Shown: positions 1-5,196 of the stretch, piece after piece
Position numbering within the stretch: the first letter of the stretch is position 1
How the letters are laid out: each line of letters begins with the position of its first letter
NCBI GenBank assembly: GCA_007120155.1
Contig: SKOF01000106.1
Coordinates: 1-5,196, forward strand
Source: Thioalkalivibrio sp.
GTDB taxonomy: Bacteria > Pseudomonadota > Gammaproteobacteria > Ectothiorhodospirales > Ectothiorhodospiraceae
Reading direction: 5' to 3'
DNA: 5,196 nucleotides
Made by a program: the position numbers and the translations under genes
Notes under the pieces: model-generated
Database searches by the model: none
What the model was told of the DNA's origin: nothing
The model's input: the letters and a program-made list of their open reading frames with translations, nothing else

Positions 1-47
1 ACACCATCGACATCGCCGGCATTCGCATGGCGTTCGAGGAGGCGTGA
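1..47 (+). CDS. C-terminal end of an unidentified plus-strand gene (partial)
   Basis: The third forward frame is open from the window edge and encodes TIDIAGIRMAFEEA before a TGA at 45-47. Only about 14 codons are visible, so neither family nor function can be named. It is preferred over the other two forward frames, which stop inside the repeat at 52-54 and 59-61, because its residue composition looks protein-like while the others are rich in Arg, Ser and His. The last codons (GAG GCG TGA) form part of the first copies of the GAGGCGT tandem repeat, so the C-terminus may have been set by repeat expansion. The gene would converge on the minus-strand transporter operon, with 106 bp between the two stop codons. 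With so few codons it could also be chance. Confidence 0.35.
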   Translation, partial: TIDIAGIRMAFEEA

Positions 48-73
48 GGCGTGAGGCGTGAGGCGTGAGGCGT
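39..73 (+). repeat. Perfect 7-bp tandem repeat, five copies of GAGGCGT
   Basis: Five identical units run at 39-45, 46-52, 53-59, 60-66 and 67-73. Each unit junction creates a TGA, and because 7 is not a multiple of 3 the array supplies stops in all three forward frames (45-47, 52-54, 59-61, then 66-68). Shorter complementary pieces lie downstream: TCACGCC at 99-105, ACGCCTC at 122-128 and GGACGCC at 136-142. The region could therefore fold as an imperfect inverted structure, with one well-conserved arm and one decayed arm. CGTCC at 71-75 can also pair with GGACG at 88-92. No role is known from the sequence. Confidence 0.9.
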
Positions 74-115
74 CCAGGATTGTAGCGGGACGTCTGCTTC
101 ACGCCCGACCGATCA

Positions 116-133
116 AGTGCGACGCCTCGCACT
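116..133. other. Small hairpin in the convergent intergenic region
   Basis: AGTGCGA (116-122) and TCGCACT (127-133) form a perfect 7-bp stem around a CGCC tetraloop. It lies between the two convergent stop codons at 47 and 154, where a bidirectional terminator would be expected. Neither strand shows a run of T after the stem, so an intrinsic terminator is not supported. It could be a processing or 3'-end-stabilising structure for either transcript. Confidence 0.4.
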
Positions 134-153
134 CCGGACGCCAGTCATCCCGG

Positions 154-1842
<1,689 letters not shown>

Positions 1843-1971
1843 GGGCGTGGATATCCGATATCTTCAGAGGCATCGCGCGGAGGCGCGGGCAAAGGCACAT
1901 ACTCGGGATCAGGTTCGTCATGTTCATGGTCATCCGTTCTCTGCAACTGGGCGCCCCGGCGGCAGTGCCGT

Positions 1972-3162
1972 TCAGGCGTTCTTCTTCAGGTGCGGATCCA
2001 GCGCGTCGCGCAGGGACTCGCCCACCAGGTTGTAGGCAAACACCGTGAGGAAGATCGCGCCGCCCGGGAAGGCCGCCATCCACCAGTTGAAGGTAGAGGA
2101 CTGCACCGCCTGGTTGAGCATCTGGCCCCAGGACGGATCGTCCACCAGTCCCAGGCCCAGAAAACTCAGGGTGGCCTCGGCGAGAATGGCCGATGCGACA
2201 CCAAAACTGGCCGCCACCAGGATAGGCGCCGCACCGTTGGGCAGCATGTGACGGAAAAGGATCGAGCGCAGCGGCAGTCCGCAGGCCACCGCCGCCTGCA
2301 CGTATTCCTGCTGCCGCAGCTTCAGGAACTCGGCACGCACATAGCGCGCGTAACCGGACCAGGACGTGATGCCGATGATGATCATCATCATGTAAAGACT
2401 TCGTCCGAAAAAGGCGACAAAGGTGAGCAGCAGGAAGAGCGTCGGAATCGCCTCGAAGATCTCGACGAGCCTCATGCCGATGATGTCCACGATACCGGAG
2501 AAATACCCCATGAGGCCGCCGATGATCACACCAATGACAAGCGCGATGCCCGTGGCGATGAAACCGATGGCCAGGGCAATGCGCGATGCATGGACCATCC
2601 GCGAGAGCACATCGGCGCCGTTCTCCTCCGTGCCCAGCCAGTGGCGCCGTTCCTGGACACCGAGCGGAGACTGAAGGCCGGTGTCACCGTAGTCGCGCAG
2701 ATAATCCTTGGGTGAATAGGGAATCGGCGCACGCACGACCCAGTCATAGCGGCCTTCGGCCTGGGCTTCCCGGTACTGCTCGTAGATGACCAGCGACGGC
2801 GGCGAGACAAGGCTGTAACTGAGACCCGCCCCCACGGCCAGCGCGATCAGCACCACCAGCAGGCGCTGCCGGAACGGTCTGCGCCAGAAGAGGACGGACA
2901 CCGTGGCGAAGAACACCACGAGGAGGGTCACATCGGCCGGCGTCAGATGGCCCAGCACCGGGCTGGAGATGCGCCCGCCCGCGGACAGCAGCAGGGGATA
3001 GCTGGTGGCCAGGAACGGCGAAAACACGGCCACGCCCGCCAGGAGCAGTATCCACGCCATGCCGAAACGGGCACCCCAGCGCTTGAACACTTCCCTGAGC
3101 ACCTCGGCGCTGTAACTGCGCCGGCGCAGCGGCTGGCCTGTCACGGCAGCGGCCTCAGTCAT
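1972..3162 (-). CDS. OppC-type permease of peptide ABC importer, with extra N-terminal membrane segments
   Basis: This 396-residue inner-membrane protein is one half of the transport channel. The family core is clear from about residue 174: HWLGTEENGADVLSRMVHASR matches the conserved segment that precedes the transmembrane domain in OppC/DppC proteins. The ATPase-coupling (EAA) loop lies at about 286-309 (EYVQAAVACG...RHMLPN), and the family-typical C-terminus SLRDALDPHLK is at 383-392. Most relatives have about 300 residues (YejE about 340). The extra length lies between the first membrane helix (about 34-53) and the core, and holds two added hydrophobic segments at about 77-93 and 98-118 plus a polar stretch. 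The ATG lies inside the end of the upstream permease gene (8-bp overlap), with a GGGTGAG ribosome-binding-like sequence just before it, suggesting translational coupling. Confidence 0.95.
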   Translation of the reverse strand: MTEAAAVTGQPLRRRSYSAEVLREVFKRWGARFGMAWILLLAGVAVFSPFLATSYPLLLSAGGRISSPVLGHLTPADVTLLVVFFATVSVLFWRRPFRQRLLVVLIALAVGAGLSYSLVSPPSLVIYEQYREAQAEGRYDWVVRAPIPYSPKDYLRDYGDTGLQSPLGVQERRHWLGTEENGADVLSRMVHASRIALAIGFIATGIALVIGVIIGGLMGYFSGIVDIIGMRLVEIFEAIPTLFLLLTFVAFFGRSLYMMMIIIGITSWSGYARYVRAEFLKLRQQEYVQAAVACGLPLRSILFRHMLPNGAAPILVAASFGVASAILAEATLSFLGLGLVDDPSWGQMLNQAVQSSTFNWWMAAFPGGAIFLTVFAYNLVGESLRDALDPHLKKNA

Positions 3163-3171
3163 AACTCACCC
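3155..3171 (-). promoter_or_regulatory. Overlapping stop/start (ATGACTGA) with ribosome-binding-like GGGTGAG
   Basis: On the minus strand the OppC-type gene starts at ATG (3162-3160), and the OppB-type gene ends at TGA (3157-3155), five bases into it. GGGTGAG (3171-3165) just upstream resembles the GGTGA part of a Shine-Dalgarno site, though the spacing to the ATG is short. The arrangement favours coupled translation of the two permeases, which would keep them in equal amounts. Confidence 0.6.
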
Positions 3172-4543
3172 GCGGATCGACGATGGCGTAGCACAGATCC
3201 GCCAGCAGGTAACCGGCCAGGGTCAGCAGGCCGCTGATCAGCGTCACCGACAGCACCAGCTCCCGGTCGCGCCCGCGGACCGCATCCACGGCGAGCTTGC
3301 CCATGCCGTCGATGCTGAAGATGGTCTCCACGATCACCGACCCGGCCAGCAGGCTCGGCAGCAACGTGGCCGAGACGGTAATCAGCGGCAACAGGGAATT
3401 GCGGAACACGTGCCTCCAGAGCACGTCCCGCTCGGAGACGCCCTTGGCACGCGCCGTGCGTGCGTAGTCGGCCATCAGGTTCTCAAGCAGGGAGGAACGC
3501 GTCAGTTTGGCGAGAAAGGCGAAGCCACCGTAGGAAAGGCAGATGACCGGCAGCACGAGATGCCAGCTGCGATCCAGCAGGAAGCCGCGCACGAAGCCCT
3601 CCTGCCCGACCTGGGCGGCGACCACCACACCCAGGATGACGCCCAACAGCCCGAGGGTGGCCGTACGCAGGGCATCAAATCCGCTCCACCCGATGGCGGC
3701 AAGCATGCCCCCGACCAGCACTGCCATCACCACGTTGAATGCGCCGAAACCGGCAATGCCCGCCGGCTGCGACGCCACAAGGGCGCCGGCCACCGCACCG
3801 AGCACACCGAGCACGGCCATGCGCAGGCGAACCGCCCCCCTGATACTCAGCCACACCAGCAGGACAGCGCCGATACCCGCCAGCAGAAAGACCATCAGTA
3901 CGTCGCCAAGACTCCCCCAGTGGGGAAGAAAGGGCATGTCCAGCGCCTCCCGGCGGCTCAGCCCTCCGGTCGGAAACCACCGCCAGAACTGATCCGAGGC
4001 AAAGAAGCCGATCATCAGCACGCCTGCCAGCATGGTAGGCACCGACCACAGTCCCAGCATCACCACGCTGGAACTCACGTCGAAGCTGCTGCCGCGGCGT
4101 GTCGCCGCGTGCACTCCGACGGCGATGGCGATCACATAGATCAGCGGAATGGAGATCACATTGAGCAGCAGGGTGATGGGCAGGCGTTCCGCAATCAGGT
4201 CCATCACCGGACGACCGTAACGAAAGCTGGTGCCCAGATCCGACCCCTTGAGAAGGGAAAAACGGCCCAGCTCACCGGTAGCCTCGTCGACGCGAAACCC
4301 CACCGGTGACACGTTGTTGAGCCAGCGCAGGTACTGAACCGGTGCCGGCTGATCCAGCCCGTAACGGCGGTTGTAATAATCCTCCAGCGCCTGCTTGGCC
4401 TGCGGCTCCAGATTGAGCCCGTCGACCAGCGCCTGCGCGCTGATGCCCCCGGGCGCCGCCGCCATCACCACGAACACGACGAGCGTGATGCCCAGCAGCG
4501 TGGGAAACATCAGCATCAGTCGGCGAAGAATGTACGTGGTCAC
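3155..4543 (-). CDS. OppB-type permease of peptide ABC importer, with a large multi-helix insertion
   Basis: This 462-residue inner-membrane protein is the other channel half. It starts in family style (TTYILRRLMLMFPTLLGIT, first helix about 9-29), has a periplasmic segment, then helices at about 123-146 and 157-181. The coupling (EAA) loop DYARTARAKGVSERDVLWRH lies at 359-378, followed by RNSLLPL, and the protein ends in the family-typical AIVDPRVSYD. OppB/DppB proteins usually have 300-340 residues (YejB about 364). The excess is mainly an insertion at about 214-311, between the FPTGGL loop and the WHLVLPV helix. It contains four Gly/Ala/Val-rich hydrophobic segments (about 214-234, 241-258, 268-286, 293-311). 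The start is GTG at 4543: an in-frame TAG lies four codons upstream, and the next ATGs (codons 10 and 12) would remove part of the first helix. No Shine-Dalgarno site is visible before it. Confidence 0.95.
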   Translation of the reverse strand: MTTYILRRLMLMFPTLLGITLVVFVVMAAAPGGISAQALVDGLNLEPQAKQALEDYYNRRYGLDQPAPVQYLRWLNNVSPVGFRVDEATGELGRFSLLKGSDLGTSFRYGRPVMDLIAERLPITLLLNVISIPLIYVIAIAVGVHAATRRGSSFDVSSSVVMLGLWSVPTMLAGVLMIGFFASDQFWRWFPTGGLSRREALDMPFLPHWGSLGDVLMVFLLAGIGAVLLVWLSIRGAVRLRMAVLGVLGAVAGALVASQPAGIAGFGAFNVVMAVLVGGMLAAIGWSGFDALRTATLGLLGVILGVVVAAQVGQEGFVRGFLLDRSWHLVLPVICLSYGGFAFLAKLTRSSLLENLMADYARTARAKGVSERDVLWRHVFRNSLLPLITVSATLLPSLLAGSVIVETIFSIDGMGKLAVDAVRGRDRELVLSVTLISGLLTLAGYLLADLCYAIVDPRVSYD

Positions 4544-4554
4544 GGGAAAGGACT

Positions 4555-4603
4555 ATTCAAGATTCAAGATTCAAGATTCAAAATTCAAAATTCAAGATTC
4601 AAA
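4555..4603 (+). repeat. Heptamer tandem array, seven copies of ATTCAAR (left arm)
   Basis: Seven contiguous 7-bp units run in the order ATTCAAG x3, ATTCAAA x2, ATTCAAG, ATTCAAA. Only the last base varies (G or A). The array begins 11 bp upstream of the OppB-type GTG start, and read on the operon strand (CTTGAAT or TTTGAAT) it places TGA stops in all three frames. It forms one arm of the 144-bp inverted element at 4555-4698. Its A/T-rich composition contrasts with the G+C-rich genes around it. Confidence 0.95.
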
Positions 4604-4607
4604 GGGG

Positions 4608-4639
4608 GACGGTTGCATGGCATGGCCTTGGATGCCGTC
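4608..4639. other. Inner hairpin in the core of the inverted element
   Basis: GACG (4608-4611) pairs with CGTC (4636-4639), and GCAT (4615-4618) with ATGC (4632-4635), leaving a small bulge (4612-4614) and a loop at 4619-4631. An alternative pairing is GGCAT (4619-4623) with ATGCC (4632-4636). The core is G+C-rich, unlike the arms, so the element looks like a G+C-rich cap on an A/T-rich stem. Confidence 0.5.
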
Positions 4640-4649
4640 GGCCCATCCC

Positions 4650-4698
4650 CTTGAATGTTGAATCTTGAATCTTGAATCTTGAATTTTGCGTATTGAAT
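4650..4698 (+). repeat. Heptamer array CTTGAAT (right arm of the inverted element)
   Basis: The units are CTTGAAT (4650-4656), GTTGAAT (4657-4663), three CTTGAAT (4664-4684), a degenerate TTTGCGT (4685-4691) and ATTGAAT (4692-4698). The last unit overlaps by one base the stop codon of the binding-protein gene (minus-strand TGA at 4700-4698). Decay is concentrated at the outer end, next to that gene. Confidence 0.85.
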
Positions 4699-5196
4699 CA
4701 TCTCGCATATCTCTGCTGCTCCACCGGCACATAGATCTCCACCGGCACGATGCCCATGTTGAGACCGAGCCGCGTGATGTCCAGGTTCTTCACACGCCGG
4801 TCGATGAAGGCGAGCGTCTGGCGGCGCATCAGGAAGGTGTAGGGCTGGTCCTCGTGAAGGATGCGCTCCGCCTCCTGCCACAGCGGCATGCGCGCATCCT
4901 CGTCCACCTCGCCTCGGGCGCGGTCGATGAGCTCGTCCAGTGCCGAGTTGCGGTAGTTGATGAAGTTGTCACCGCCGCCCACCGTCTGGCTTGAATGAAA
5001 CATCTGGTAGATGTCGGTTTCCACGCCGCTGGTCCAGCCCAGCGTGATGGCGTCGAAGTCCTTGCGGTTGAGCAGATCCAGCATGACCGACCACTCCGTG
5101 GGGCGCGGGCGCATGAGAATGCCCGCGCGCGCATAGAGATCGCGCAGAAACAGCACGATACGGCGCGTATCCTCATTGTCCTGGAAGAACACCAGA
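4698..5196 (-). CDS. C-terminal part of a family-5 extracellular solute-binding protein (partial)
   Basis: The frame is open to the right edge, giving about 165 C-terminal residues of a protein that is normally 500-600 long; its start and signal peptide lie outside the window. The sequence fits the C-terminal lobe of peptide-type (SBP_bac_5) binding proteins: RPTEWSVMLDLLNRKDFDAI followed by LGW, then YQMFHSSQ, NFINYRNSALDELID, and ERILHEDQPYTFL, an almost diagnostic block. It ends in EIYVPVEQQRYAR. In a gammaproteobacterium-like cell it would act in the periplasm, binding a peptide-like or other ligand and delivering it to the two permeases encoded downstream. The ligand cannot be predicted from this part. 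The first visible codons (CTG, then GTG at 5192) are internal, not a start. It is the most upstream visible gene of the operon. Confidence 0.93.
   Translation of the reverse strand, partial: LVFFQDNEDTRRIVLFLRDLYARAGILMRPRPTEWSVMLDLLNRKDFDAITLGWTSGVETDIYQMFHSSQTVGGGDNFINYRNSALDELIDRARGEVDEDARMPLWQEAERILHEDQPYTFLMRRQTLAFIDRRVKNLDITRLGLNMGIVPVEIYVPVEQQRYAR

Larger units (their letters stand above)
4555..4698. repeat. 144-bp inverted element: two 49-bp heptamer arms around a 46-bp core
   Basis: The left arm (4555-4603) and right arm (4650-4698) are each exactly seven heptamers long and are inverted copies: by eye 41 of 49 positions pair in perfect register. The stem continues inward through GGG (4604-4606) with CCC (4647-4649). 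The element fills nearly all of the space between the binding-protein stop codon (4698-4700) and the OppB-type start (4543), so it must be in the operon mRNA, where it would fold as a long hairpin. REP-type hairpins between binding-protein and permease genes, as in malE-malF of E. coli, protect the upstream message from 3' decay; a similar role here is inference. It contains no gene, and no target-site duplication was recognised. Confidence 0.85.

Noticed and set aside
1..47. Identifying the left-edge gene from its genomic context, for example as fabI, which I recall lying next to a similar transporter in Pseudomonas
   Set aside because: The 14 visible residues do not resemble the FabI C-terminus I know and are too few for any family call.
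2374..2389. Perfect 16-bp palindrome GATGATGATCATCATC
   Set aside because: It lies within the OppC-type gene and follows from three Met codons followed by three Ile codons in a membrane helix. No regulatory role is needed to explain it.
3410..4309. 299-codon plus-strand frame antisense to the OppB-type gene
   Set aside because: Its composition (His, Gln, Arg, Pro) and lack of any motif fit a shadow of the clearly real permease on the other strand.
4555..4698. CRISPR array or integron-like site
   Set aside because: The repeats are 7 bp, contiguous and without spacers, so not CRISPR. No integrase-type core sites or recombinase gene are visible, so an att or attC site is not supported.

Overview
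The window holds the downstream end of one transport operon, read entirely on the minus strand (right to left). It encodes a peptide/nickel-class (Opp/Dpp/Yej-like) ABC importer: the C-terminal part of a family-5 solute-binding protein (4698-5196, running off the right edge), an OppB-type permease (3155-4543), an OppC-type permease (1972-3162) and a fused double-ATPase of the OppDF/YejF type (154-1842). At the far left, about 14 codons of a plus-strand gene end at 47, so the operon converges on an unidentified neighbour.

The high G+C content, the codon usage (strong G/C preference at third positions, which also opens long antisense reading frames) and the fused-ATPase importer suggest a proteobacterium, most likely a gammaproteobacterium. 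This is inference from style, not from a marker gene.

Region by region: 1-47 is the end of a plus-strand gene. 39-73 is a perfect 5 x 7-bp tandem repeat that starts inside that gene and contains its stop codon. 48-153 is a short convergent intergenic region with small hairpins. 154-1842 is the ATPase. 1843-1971 is a 129-bp gap without a convincing gene. 1972-3162 and 3155-4543 are the two permeases, which overlap by 8 bp. 4555-4698 is a 144-bp inverted element made of 7-bp repeats, filling almost the whole space between the binding-protein and OppB genes. 4698-5196 is the binding-protein end.

Working together, the binding protein would capture a peptide-like ligand in the periplasm, the two permeases form the channel, and the double ATPase supplies both nucleotide-binding domains in one chain. 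Two things stand out. Both permeases are much longer than family norms because of extra hydrophobic segments, apparently four in OppB and two in OppC. Two different heptamer-repeat elements each sit exactly on a stop codon; the larger would fold into a long hairpin in the operon mRNA just ahead of an OppB start that has no visible Shine-Dalgarno sequence. I see no defence system, mobile-element gene, tRNA, rRNA or CRISPR array.
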